Below are positions 18,858-28,700 of a stretch of DNA of 64,000 bases, in pieces. The notes under the pieces are model-generated. The model ran no database searches and was not told where the DNA came from. It saw only the letters and a program-made list of their open reading frames with translations. Position 1 is the stretch's first letter; each line of letters opens with the position of its first letter. Location: contig NZ_CP046128.1 in the NCBI RefSeq assembly GCF_038738535.1, positions 3,534,001-3,598,000 on the forward strand. Reading direction: 5' to 3'. Made by a program: the position numbers and the translations under genes. Origin of the DNA: Bacillus pumilus. GTDB taxonomy: Bacteria; Bacillota; Bacilli; Bacillales; Bacillaceae.

Positions 18858-19715
18858 ATGACAAATACTATCTTCAAACGTTTTTTATTACCTGCATTGG
18901 TATTAGTGCTTGTTACTAGTTTTTTTGCACCTAATTCAGCGGAAGCAGCTATTACAGGGAATAACAGCCCTAACACAGCAAGCTCAATGGGATATTGGAA
19001 AAATAGTCGTCCAGATACAACAATCTTACCTGAAGGTGAAAATGAAGCGTATTATCAGTTCACGATCAATAAGGGTGAAAGGGTTTATGTGCGAAGTTCA
19101 TATGATAAGCAATATACGGGGATGAAAATCGAGGTGTATAATTCGAAGAGTTCTAAGCCAGGGTCAAGAGTGATTAATCCTGATTCAGTAACGCCCTTTA
19201 TATTTGCAAATACTGGTGACGTTACTTCAACTTCAGAAACTTATTTTGTGAAAGTGACCCGTGGTACATATACAGGGAATATGTATTTTACTGTCTCCAT
19301 TCAAGATCGTATCAAATCTGGAAATGGGACATTCAATTTTACGGGAGCCGCTACCAACTCGGGGAATACTTCTTTGAATTTTTTGGGAGTTGATTCTTCT
19401 ATCATTACAATGGATTTAACGAACAATTCTTCTATCCCTAACAATGCAATCGTTAAATCGATTTCAACAACTAGTACCCAATCGCCTAACCAAGGAAATG
19501 TCACACACAAACTGATGGCTGATGAAAACAAGATTTGGAACGAATCCGTTTTTTCCTCTGCAACAAGTGGTTCTTACCGTATTTCTCTGGAAGATCAATT
19601 AAAAGTCGCTCAAAAATGGAGCTTTAAGTACAATGCAAAAGCTACAGCGAGATCTACTATGAGCAATGTCAAAGCCGATATCCGTTACGAATATGATGTC
19701 ACAGATGGATTCTAA
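18858..19715 (+). CDS. Secreted protein of unknown function
   Basis: A 285-residue protein with a clear Sec signal peptide: a positive start, a hydrophobic core at about residues 10-22, and a likely cleavage after AEA near residue 30. The mature part looks all-beta, rich in Ser, Thr and Asn. The segment YYQFTINKGERVYVRSSYDK with a later YFVKVTRGTYTGNMYFTVSI resembles a prepeptidase C-terminal (PPC) type beta-sandwich. No catalytic motif is evident. The start has a strong AAGGAGGG site. The sigma-D-type promoter suggests a link to motility or cell separation. Confidence 0.7.
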   Translation: MTNTIFKRFLLPALVLVLVTSFFAPNSAEAAITGNNSPNTASSMGYWKNSRPDTTILPEGENEAYYQFTINKGERVYVRSSYDKQYTGMKIEVYNSKSSKPGSRVINPDSVTPFIFANTGDVTSTSETYFVKVTRGTYTGNMYFTVSIQDRIKSGNGTFNFTGAATNSGNTSLNFLGVDSSIITMDLTNNSSIPNNAIVKSISTTSTQSPNQGNVTHKLMADENKIWNESVFSSATSGSYRISLEDQLKVAQKWSFKYNAKATARSTMSNVKADIRYEYDVTDGF

Positions 19716-19752
19716 TTTAATGGTGTTTACAGACATGTTCACCAATTGATCA

Positions 19753-19782
19753 AAAAGTAAGGGTACATCCCTTACTTTTTTA
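19753..19782 (+). terminator. Terminator of the secreted-protein gene
   Basis: AGTAAGGG pairs with CCCTTACT around a five-base loop, followed by a T-run. Confidence 0.9.
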
Positions 19783-20140
19783 ATTGTGGCATTTTTGATG
19801 CTATACTTCGCCACTCTTAAAACAGCTACGCATGATATTGAATAAGTTGTGAGATATGATCACCAGCTTTTTGAAAAATCCTCCTCTTTTTTCCTAAAAA
19901 TACAAGTGGGTCTATAGACTTATTTTTCCTCAAAATTATTTCAAGAAGAAAAGCCTATATTTATTCCTGAATCAAACAGAAGAAAACAGTAAATATTCCG
20001 AGGCAGTCCAGGTCTTTTGACATTTCTCCTCTTTTTAAATGACAAGGTCCGGTATTCCCTATTTCAAATCATTTGTTAGTGAGTTAGTCCTTTATTTTCT
20101 GAATATTAAGATTAAAATATCCAATACACAACTTTATGAA
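19783..20140. other. AT-rich gene-free stretch
   Basis: About 360 bases of AT-rich DNA between the secreted-protein terminator and the dhb promoter. I see no ribosome binding site with a convincing reading frame, no repeat and no RNA fold. It may be decayed sequence at the left boundary of the siderophore locus. Confidence 0.5.
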
Positions 20141-20143
20141 CAT

Positions 20144-20208
20144 TTGACTTCATAATTGATAACCATTATCATTTGATTTGCTTGCGTGATAGTTGAGAAT
20201 CATTTTCA
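20144..20208 (+). promoter_or_regulatory. dhb operon promoter with two Fur boxes
   Basis: TTGACT (20144-20149), a 17-base spacer and TATCAT (20167-20172) form a good sigma-A promoter. TGATAACCATTATCA (20157-20171) overlaps the -10 and fits the 7-1-7 Fur box (TGATAATNATTATCA) in 14 of 15 positions. A second box, TGAGAATCATTTTCA (20194-20208), lies over the transcript start region. Iron-dependent repression of the whole operon follows from known Fur biology. Confidence 0.9.
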
Positions 20209-20309
20209 TTTGGAGGAACCATTCTTCAATTACTACACTCTTCCAATATCCGCAAGCCTGCTTTTATCATTGTATGAGGGTCGAATTTGAGGAAGGAGAT
20301 TTTCTAAAT

Positions 20310-21191
20310 ATGTCCAAACGCCCTGAAGGAATGGGTACTGAGGATTCACTTTTCGGAGAAAGCCGTCCTTTTTTTATACCTGGGACGGAGCAACTGGATA
20401 TCACAGCGCACCCATACAGACTTTTTATATTTAAACCGAATACTACTCCTCCAGCGGCTGGTTTTCCAGTCATGTACGTGCTTGATGGGAATTCACTTTT
20501 TGGCACAATGGTCGAAGCCATTCGTTTACAGTCAAGAAAACCTGAAAAAACAGGTGTCGTACCTGCCATCATTATTGGAATTGGCTATCAGACAGAAGCG
20601 CCCTATCATCCGCTCAGGCATTATGATCTCACTCTTACCAGCCCTGATGCTTCCATTGGGGGCAAAAGAAAGGACTTCTCCATCCATACATATGGCGGGG
20701 CCTCTGCTTTCTTTTCTTTTTTAGAAAAGACTGTAAAGCCTTATATCGAGCAACGCTTTCCGATCAACCTGAGTCGTCAAACACTGTTTGGGCATTCTCT
20801 TGGCGGTCTTTTTGTATTACACACACTATTTGAGCACCCTGATGCTTATCAGACATATATTGCGGGCAGTCCTTCTATCCACTGGAATAAAAAATTATTT
20901 CTAGAAAAAGAATACCAATTCACCAACCGTATACGTCAGGTGCCTATGGATGTAAGGCTGTTTGTAGGTGTAGGTGAGCTAGAAAAACATCATCCATGTC
21001 AAATGAATGATCATGCAAAGTCACTAGCAAATCGTATGTTGCCTTTATCCTCATATGGCTTACATACGGCCTATCATGAGTTCCCTGAAGAAGGACATAC
21101 GTCCGTTTTACCGGTGCTGATGAATTACGCTTTCCGTTTTGCACTCTATCATGATGATCCTTTAACAACCACAGACATGAAAGAAAGGTAG
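20310..21191 (+). CDS. besA: Ferri-bacillibactin esterase
   Basis: A 293-residue alpha/beta hydrolase of the esterase D/Fes-IroE type. The nucleophile elbow is GHSLGG, and a late His (EEGHTSVLP) suits the triad. In B. subtilis BesA (YuiI) hydrolyses the trilactone ring of iron-loaded bacillibactin to free the iron in the cytoplasm, and it also sits just before dhbA. There is no signal peptide. The ATG at 20310 has GGAAGGAG about ten bases upstream; the frame is open to 20193 but that part would overlap the second Fur box. Confidence 0.9.
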   Translation: MSKRPEGMGTEDSLFGESRPFFIPGTEQLDITAHPYRLFIFKPNTTPPAAGFPVMYVLDGNSLFGTMVEAIRLQSRKPEKTGVVPAIIIGIGYQTEAPYHPLRHYDLTLTSPDASIGGKRKDFSIHTYGGASAFFSFLEKTVKPYIEQRFPINLSRQTLFGHSLGGLFVLHTLFEHPDAYQTYIAGSPSIHWNKKLFLEKEYQFTNRIRQVPMDVRLFVGVGELEKHHPCQMNDHAKSLANRMLPLSSYGLHTAYHEFPEEGHTSVLPVLMNYAFRFALYHDDPLTTTDMKER

Positions 21192-21198
21192 TGAACAC

Positions 21199-21984
21199 AT
21201 GAAACATAGTGGTCTATCTCAAAAGATTGCCCTTATCACAGGCGCAGGACAAGGTATTGGGCAAGCAGTCGCAAAAAGACTATCCGAAGAAGGTGCGATC
21301 ATTGCAGCAGTTGACGCAAATGAAGATCAGCTGCAAAGCACCATCCAACAAATGAATGATGAAGGCATACGCGCCTTTGCCTATCCAGGTGACATTACCG
21401 ATCAAGCTTCTGTTCAGCACATTGTCGATCAAATTGAAAAGCAGCTCGGACCCATTTATTTACTAGTCAATGTAGCAGGCATTCTTCGAATCGGTTCTAT
21501 TGACCAGCTTTGTGCAGATGACTGGCACCAAACCTTCGCAGTCAACACACATGGTGTCTTTTACGTATCTCAAGCTGTCTCCAAATACATGATGAAAAGA
21601 TCAGAAGGGGTCATTGTGACCGTCAGCTCTAACGCAGGTGCCATCCCTAGAATGAATATGGCTGCCTATGCCGCATCAAAAGCCGCAGCTACTTCCTTTA
21701 CAAAAACGCTTGGATTAGAGCTAGCAGCCTATGGAATCAGATGCAATGTCGTCTCTCCTGGCTCTACCGCAACACCTATGCAATGGGCTTTATGGTCTGA
21801 TGAACAAGGAGCAGATCAGGTGATTAAAGGTTCATTAGAGACGTATAAAACCGGTATTCCTTTACAAAAAATCGCTGATCCTCAAAACATCGCTGATGCA
21901 GTCATCTTCTTTGCATCTGAGCAATCCAGTCATATTACGATGCAGAATCTCACGATTGATGGTGGCGCAACACTCGGAATCTAG
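21199..21984 (+). CDS. dhbA: 2,3-dihydro-2,3-dihydroxybenzoate dehydrogenase
   Basis: A 261-residue short-chain dehydrogenase/reductase. The nucleotide-binding motif GAGQGIG is at about residues 14-20, NVAG at 90, the catalytic Ser in VTVSSNAG and the YxxxK pair in YAASK at about residue 155. It oxidises 2,3-dihydro-2,3-dihydroxybenzoate to 2,3-dihydroxybenzoate with NAD, the last step in making the aryl cap of bacillibactin. It starts 7 bases after besA. Confidence 0.95.
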   Translation: MKHSGLSQKIALITGAGQGIGQAVAKRLSEEGAIIAAVDANEDQLQSTIQQMNDEGIRAFAYPGDITDQASVQHIVDQIEKQLGPIYLLVNVAGILRIGSIDQLCADDWHQTFAVNTHGVFYVSQAVSKYMMKRSEGVIVTVSSNAGAIPRMNMAAYAASKAAATSFTKTLGLELAAYGIRCNVVSPGSTATPMQWALWSDEQGADQVIKGSLETYKTGIPLQKIADPQNIADAVIFFASEQSSHITMQNLTIDGGATLGI

Positions 21985-22010
21985 CATTTCATCAAAAAGG
22001 AGGCCTTTTC

Positions 22011-23192
22011 ATGAAACATTCATTATTGTCGTCAGAAGAAAAAGTACAGTTGATTCAAGACTATCAGCCAGGCGCTTTTTTCCTTGCTTCCCCTAAACGT
22101 ACGATACTGGCAGAAGGGATTTTCCAGCATATTGAAACCAATCAGCTAAATGAACTATCCACAAGGGTAGCTCACGTATTTGACGCTGCCAAACAAGCTG
22201 GTATTCGAACACCGATTGTTGCTGGTGCTGTTCCGTTTGATCCGGCGCAACCCGTTCGTTTAAGTGTTCCAATCCATGTACAGTTTAGTGATCCACTCGA
22301 ATTTCATCAAGGAGATGAGGAGTCGGAAGTGGCAGCTCCATCCTATGAGGTGACGCCTGTTCCCTCTCCAGATGTCTACATGAATGGTGTGAACGAAGGG
22401 TTAGCTAAAATTGAGAAAGGAGAGCTTAGCAAAATCGTACTCTCTAGATCTCTCTATCTCAAATCAAATCGAGAAATTAATACGAAAGCAATACTTGAAC
22501 GACTTGCTCGTCATAATACGACTGGCTATACGTTTGCTGCAAATGTAGCTGACCCGGAATCTTCCCAAAAGCGCACACTGCTTGGGGCAAGCCCTGAGCT
22601 GCTTCTTTCAAAAACTGGTTCATCTGTTATTTCCAATCCACTTGCTGGTTCTCGGCCACGCAGTTCAGATCCAGTAGAAGACCAGCGTCGTCACGATGAA
22701 CTCCTTACTTCAGCGAAGGATTTACACGAGCATGCAGTGGTTGTCGATGCTGTCACTAAAGCGCTTGCTCCTTACTGTCATACACTAGATGTGCCTGCAT
22801 CACCATCCGTCATACAAACAGAAACGATGTGGCATTTATCTACTGTCGTTAAAGGTGAATTAGCAGATGCAGGTGTATCCTCAATTGATTTAGCGCTTAG
22901 CCTTCATCCAACACCCGCAGTATGCGGAACACCTACAGCAGATGCTCGTGAAGCAATCCAAGCGATTGAACCCTTCGATCGAGGATTTTTCACAGGAATG
23001 ATCGGTTGGTCAGATGCAAATGGTGATGGTGATTGGATTGTCACCATTCGTTGTGCAGAAGCTGAGGGGCACTCCCTTCGCCTCTTTGCTGGTGCAGGAG
23101 TGGTCAAAGGATCAAAGGCAGAAGAAGAGCTAGCCGAAACATCTGCAAAATTCAACACGATGCTTCATGCGATGGGCATCCATCAGTTATAA
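22011..23192 (+). CDS. dhbC: Isochorismate synthase
   Basis: A 393-residue chorismate-utilising enzyme that isomerises chorismate to isochorismate. Family signatures include [26 protein letters not shown] and the C-terminal [10 protein letters not shown] and GFFTGMIGW segments with Mg-binding glutamates. It draws from the shikimate pathway to start 2,3-dihydroxybenzoate synthesis. AAGGAGG lies nine bases before the ATG. Confidence 0.95.
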   Translation: MKHSLLSSEEKVQLIQDYQPGAFFLASPKRTILAEGIFQHIETNQLNELSTRVAHVFDAAKQAGIRTPIVAGAVPFDPAQPVRLSVPIHVQFSDPLEFHQGDEESEVAAPSYEVTPVPSPDVYMNGVNEGLAKIEKGELSKIVLSRSLYLKSNREINTKAILERLARHNTTGYTFAANVADPESSQKRTLLGASPELLLSKTGSSVISNPLAGSRPRSSDPVEDQRRHDELLTSAKDLHEHAVVVDAVTKALAPYCHTLDVPASPSVIQTETMWHLSTVVKGELADAGVSSIDLALSLHPTPAVCGTPTADAREAIQAIEPFDRGFFTGMIGWSDANGDGDWIVTIRCAEAEGHSLRLFAGAGVVKGSKAEEELAETSAKFNTMLHAMGIHQL

Positions 23193-23215
23193 AAATACAT
23201 AGGAGATGACAAAAC

Positions 23216-24835
23216 ATGTTTGTTCAACCACCTACATGGCCAGAAGAATTTGCAAAACGCTACCGTGAAAACGGCTGTTGGCGTGGGGAAACCTTTAGCG
23301 GCATGCTTCGTGAACGCGCCGCATCGTTAGGGAATAAAACAGCAATTACATACGCTGATACGCACATGAGCTACCAAGAACTTGATGAGCGCGTCAGCAG
23401 TCTTGCCGCCGGTTTTCATCAGCTTGGAATTCAAAAGGGAAGTCGAGTTGTCGTTCAGCTTCCTAACATTCCTGCTTTTTTTGAAGTCATTTTCGCTTTA
23501 TTTCGAATCGGTGCTTTACCCGTCTTCTCGCTACCATCTCATAGAAGCAGCGAAATCACTTATTTTATTGAGTTTGCCGAAGCAGACGCATATGTCATAC
23601 CAGATATCGATGGTAGCTTTGATTATCGATCACTCGCACGTCAAGTGAAAGAAAAGCTTCCCTCATTACCTCATGTCATTGTTGCAGGGGAAGCTGAGGA
23701 ATTCCTTGACTTGGATGATCTGCGCAAGGACCCATCACTTGATCCTCAAATTCATGTAGAGGCAAGCGATATTGCGTTTCTTCAGTTATCTGGAGGCAGC
23801 ACAGGCCTTTCAAAGCTCATTCCTCGCACACATGATGACTATATTTATAGTCTTTGGAAAAGCAATGAGGTGTGCGAGCTTACACAAGATAGTGTGTATC
23901 TAGCTACACTTCCAGTTGCACACAACTATCCATTAAGCTCGCCTGGAGTCCTTGGGACGTTATACGCAGGTGGAAGAGTCGTTCTTGCACCTGGATCAAG
24001 CCCTGATGTAGTCTTTCCACTCATTGAAAAAGAACGAGCGACCATTACCGCTGTGGTTCCACCTATCGCATTGATTTGGCTAGAGGCCGCTCCTCATCGA
24101 TCAGATGACTTATCGAGTCTTGAGGTCTTACAAGTCGGTGGTGCTAAATTAAGTGCTGAAGCAGCAAAACGAGTGATGCCTGCCCTTGGGTGTAAATTAC
24201 AGCAAGTTTTTGGCATGGCAGAAGGTCTGGTCAACTATACCAGACTAAATGATCCTGAACATGTCATTATTCATACACAAGGACGCCCGATGTCTGAATA
24301 TGATGAGGTACTAGTGGTAGATGATGAGGACAAGCCCGTCCCGAATGAAGTGGCTGGACATCTTTTAACAAGAGGACCTTATACGATTCGTGGCTACTAT
24401 AAAGCTGATGAACAAAACAAAAAAGCATTTACACCCGATGGCTTTTACAGAACAGGTGACATCGTGCGATTAACCAAAGAAGGAAATGTTGTTGTAGAAG
24501 GCAGAGACAAGGATCAAATCAATCGTGGTGGCGAAAAGGTTGCCGCTGAAGAAGTCGAAAACCATTTACTTGCGCATGCTGACATTCATGATGCCGCCAT
24601 GGTGTCCATGCCAGATCCGTTTCTTGGCGAACGCTCATGTGCCTTTGTTATTGCGAAAGGAAACAACAAGCCAGCACCACACGCATTAAAGTCATTTCTA
24701 AGAGAACGCGGGCTCGCTGCCTATAAAATTCCCGACCGCATTGAATGGATCGATGCGTTCCCACAAACAGGTGTAGGCAAAGTCAGTAAAAAAGCATTAA
24801 GAGAATTAGCTGCAATCCATACTGCCAACGTATAA
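23216..24835 (+). CDS. dhbE: 2,3-dihydroxybenzoate-AMP ligase
   Basis: A 539-residue stand-alone adenylation enzyme of the ANL superfamily. It activates 2,3-dihydroxybenzoate with ATP and transfers it to the carrier domain of DhbB. The phosphate-binding loop reads [10 protein letters not shown] (about residue 190), followed by [18 protein letters not shown], and the C-terminal catalytic Lys in [10 protein letters not shown]. The length is that of B. subtilis DhbE. Confidence 0.95.
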   Translation: MFVQPPTWPEEFAKRYRENGCWRGETFSGMLRERAASLGNKTAITYADTHMSYQELDERVSSLAAGFHQLGIQKGSRVVVQLPNIPAFFEVIFALFRIGALPVFSLPSHRSSEITYFIEFAEADAYVIPDIDGSFDYRSLARQVKEKLPSLPHVIVAGEAEEFLDLDDLRKDPSLDPQIHVEASDIAFLQLSGGSTGLSKLIPRTHDDYIYSLWKSNEVCELTQDSVYLATLPVAHNYPLSSPGVLGTLYAGGRVVLAPGSSPDVVFPLIEKERATITAVVPPIALIWLEAAPHRSDDLSSLEVLQVGGAKLSAEAAKRVMPALGCKLQQVFGMAEGLVNYTRLNDPEHVIIHTQGRPMSEYDEVLVVDDEDKPVPNEVAGHLLTRGPYTIRGYYKADEQNKKAFTPDGFYRTGDIVRLTKEGNVVVEGRDKDQINRGGEKVAAEEVENHLLAHADIHDAAMVSMPDPFLGERSCAFVIAKGNNKPAPHALKSFLRERGLAAYKIPDRIEWIDAFPQTGVGKVSKKALRELAAIHTANV

Positions 24836-24854
24836 AAAAAGAGGAGTGAAAACC

Positions 24855-25760
24855 ATGGCAATCCCTACTATTCCTGGGTATCCAATGCCGAGCACACAAG
24901 ATTTACCCGAAAATAAAGTGAACTGGATACCGGATCCGAAACGTGCTGTTCTGCTGATACATGACATGCAGCAATATTTTTTAAATGCATTTCAACAAGA
25001 TACATCACCAATCACAGAGTTAGTTCAACATATTGAACAATTACGTAATACATGCAATGAACTTGGAATTCCAGTCGTCTATACAGCTCAACCTGGTGAC
25101 CAAGACCCGAAGGATCGTGCCTTATTAACAGATTTTTGGGGACCTGGACTTGGTGATGATGAAGCATTGACAAAAATCATTGATCAGCTTGCTCCATCTG
25201 AAGCAGATACAATGCTGACAAAATGGCGTTATAGCGCTTTCAAAAAATCCAATTTTTTAGATATTCTTCAAGAAGGCGGGCGTGATCAACTGATCATTAC
25301 TGGCGTATATGCACATATTGGCTGTATGCTGACAGCCGCAGAAGCATTCATGCTCGATATTGAAACCTTTTTTGTCGCCGATGCCGTTGCTGACTTTTCA
25401 CTTAAGCATCACAAAATGGCAATGACCTATGCAGCTGAACGCTGTGCGGTCACCACAACGACAAACCAAATCATTAGTCGTTTAACAGGACAGGAAGCAG
25501 ACGATGACCTATCTTTTGAGGCCATCCTTCACCAAGTAGCTGAGTATCTCGAAATCGAGCCGAATGAAATACCGCTTGACGAGAATCTCGTCTACCTTGG
25601 GCTTGATTCTATTAGAATGATGAGCCTAGCGGAAAAGTGGAGACAGCAAGGAATGACAGTCAATTTCGTTGAGCTTGCAGCAAATCCAACGCTCACTCAT
25701 TGGCGAACTCTTCTTTTCCCAGAAAAACAGCCATCTATCCCAAATATCGATTACATGTAA
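24855..25760 (+). CDS. dhbB: Isochorismatase with aryl carrier domain
   Basis: A 301-residue bifunctional protein. The isochorismatase domain (about 30-205) has the catalytic Asp in LLIHDMQQYF and the Cys region GVYAHIGCMLTA; it splits isochorismate to 2,3-dihydro-2,3-dihydroxybenzoate and pyruvate. The C-terminal aryl carrier domain (about 220-295) has the phosphopantetheine serine in GLDSIRM (Ser252), which DhbE loads. The ATG at 24855 has GAGGAG eight bases upstream; an in-frame GTG at 24846 overlaps that site. Confidence 0.95.
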   Translation: MAIPTIPGYPMPSTQDLPENKVNWIPDPKRAVLLIHDMQQYFLNAFQQDTSPITELVQHIEQLRNTCNELGIPVVYTAQPGDQDPKDRALLTDFWGPGLGDDEALTKIIDQLAPSEADTMLTKWRYSAFKKSNFLDILQEGGRDQLIITGVYAHIGCMLTAAEAFMLDIETFFVADAVADFSLKHHKMAMTYAAERCAVTTTTNQIISRLTGQEADDDLSFEAILHQVAEYLEIEPNEIPLDENLVYLGLDSIRMMSLAEKWRQQGMTVNFVELAANPTLTHWRTLLFPEKQPSIPNIDYM

Positions 25761-25775
25761 AGGAGGTATAGACTC

Positions 25776-28700
25776 TTGTCGATCCAGTCAGTCGATTCAT
25801 TCCCACTAACCGGTGCCCAATCAGGCATATGGTATGCGCAGCAGCTTGATCCATCTAATCCCATTTTCAATACAGCTGAGTATATAGATATTAAAGGTTA
25901 TATTGACCCCATACACTTTGAAGCAGCCATTAGAAAGACTGTCTTAGAAGCAGATTCCTTGTATATGCGCTTCGTTGAGGATACTGACGGTCCAAAGCAA
26001 TGGTTTACATCTAAGAAGGAGATTCCATTTCAATATATCAATTTACAATATGAAAAACAGCCGCTTGATGCGGCTAAAGCATGGATGAATGCAGATCTTT
26101 CAACACCAGTCTCTTTAGAGAAAGATGTATTATTCCGTGAAGTACTTTTTCAACTTGCTGACGACCGATTTATCTGGTATCAGCGCATTCATCACATTGC
26201 CATTGATGGATTCGCCTTTTCGCTCATTGCACGCCGTGTTGCTGAGGTCTATTCAGCCCTATCGAAAGGGACACCTGTGCCTCCTCAAACATTTGGAGCC
26301 TTACATGACGTAGTCCAAGAGGAGATCACCTATCAACAGTCCAATCGGTATGAAGATGATCGAGCGTTTTGGAAAAATCGCTTTGCTGATCAACCTGAAA
26401 TTGTGAGCCTTGCTGAGCTTGCCCCAAGAACTTCAGATGATTTTATCCGAAAAACCGCTAGCTATGATGCCGAAAAGGTAAGCAAAATGAAAAAAATTGC
26501 TCAAACTTTCGGTTGTACCTGGCATGAAATGATTCTTGCCGCATCCGCTCTATATATGCATCGTATGACTGGTGCACACGATATTGTTTTAGGATTGCCT
26601 GTTATGATGCGCCTTGGATCTTGCGCCTTGCAAACACCCGGAATGGTCATGAACCTAGTACCGCTTCGTTTAACATGCAAACCAGAAATGACGCTCTCAG
26701 CACTTGTTCGCCAAGTATCTGATGAACTGAAAGCCATTCGGCCTCATCAAAGATATCGTCACGAAGACATGCGGAGAGACTTTAAACTCATCGGAAGAAA
26801 TCAACGATTATTCGGCCCACAGATCAATATCATGCCATTTGATTATGATCTCATGTTCGATCAGAGCATTGGTCAAGCACATAATCTTTCAGCAGGACCC
26901 GTAGATGATTTATCGATCAACATATACGACCGCGCGGACGGGAACGGATTTCAAATCGACTTTGATGCAAACCCTGCCGTTTACAAAGAGCAAGCAGTTG
27001 ACGCTCATCAGCATCGTTTTCTTCAATTGCTCGAGGAAATAACTGGACTAGAACAAGATCAGACAATCAGTCAATTCAACCTTCTTTTGTCTAAAGAAAA
27101 AGAGAACATCCTCAAGCACTGGAATGATACAAAACGAGAATTACCAAAAGAATCTTTACGGGAACTATTTGAAAAACAAGTCAGCAAAACACCACAAGCA
27201 AAAGCAATACAGTTTGAAGGAACCACTTTGACCTACGAAGAGTTAAATCAACGGGTAAATCAATTAGCTCATTATTTGAAAAGGCATGGCATTGGACCAG
27301 AACAATTTGTCGCAATTGCTCTGCCTCGATCCATCGATATGGTCGTAAGTCTGTTGGCCGTCGTCAAAACAGGAGCCGCATATCTGCCATTAGACCCTGA
27401 TTACCCTAGCGATCGTGTCGCCTATATGCTAAATGATGCCAAACCAGCGTGCTTGCTCACAGTCAAAGAGACAGCAGACCGTTTGGACCATCCACACATC
27501 GTTCAACTGAATGATTCAACTGTTTATCAGGAGATCGTAGGCAGCCCGCATCTCAATCCGACCTGGAACGAAGGCTCTCCACATCACCCGGCTTACATCC
27601 TCTACACGTCAGGATCGACAGGCAAACCAAAGGGTGTTGTTGTAACGAAACGAAATGTGATCAACTTTATATTGTCCATGCAAGATTCATTTTTATTAGA
27701 TCAAGGAGACCAGCTTTTAGCGGTAACGACCATTGCCTTTGATATTTCCGGGCTAGAAATGTTCCTCCCACTCTTACATGGGGCTGCTCTTTTATTGGCA
27801 AAAAAAGAAATCATACAAGAGCCAGCAAAGCTTTCAGACATGATTCGTTCTCATCATGTCACAATCATGCAGGCAACACCAACGTTGTGGCATGTATTGG
27901 CAGATGAATACCCTGACGTGATAACAGGTATGCGTGTTCTTGTTGGAGGAGAAGCACTCCCTGCTTCCCTTTTGCACACATTGCAATCTCTTCAATGCGA
28001 CATTACCAATTTGTACGGACCTACAGAAACGACGATCTGGTCTACGATGGAAAATGTCACAGCACATCAAGAGAATAGCGGGCCGCCAATTGGCAAACCC
28101 ATTTGGAATACGAGTATTTACATTTTAGATGAAGGGCTAAACCCTGTCCCAGCAGGATCAATCGGTGAACTTTATATTGCAGGTGAAGGAGTATCCAGAG
28201 GATATCTTGGACGATATGATTTAACGGCTGAACGTTTTGTGGCTGATCCATTCGGTACAAAAGGCACGAGAATGTATCGTACTGGTGATTTAGCCAGATG
28301 GCATGAGGATGGTTCAATTGATTATATCAGCCGTGCCGATCATCAAATTAAAATCCGCGGCTTCCGTATTGAACTAGGTGAAATCGAAACCGTGATTATG
28401 CAACACCCATCCATAAAGCATACATCTGTTATCGTTCGTGAGGATCAACCTGGACAACAGCTGCTTTGTGCGTATGTTGTGCTGACAGATGGCACTTCTC
28501 TGCACCCTTCAGAGCTCAGGCAGTTTGTGGCTGCATCACTTCCTGATTACATGGTGCCTTCTGCTGTTGTCGTTTTGCCAGAACTTCCACTTACACCAAA
28601 CGGCAAAATCGATCGCAAAGCATTACCAGCACCAAATATGTCTTTAGTTAGTTCTGAGCGTACACCTAGAACACCCCAAGAAGACATGTTATGTAGTTTA

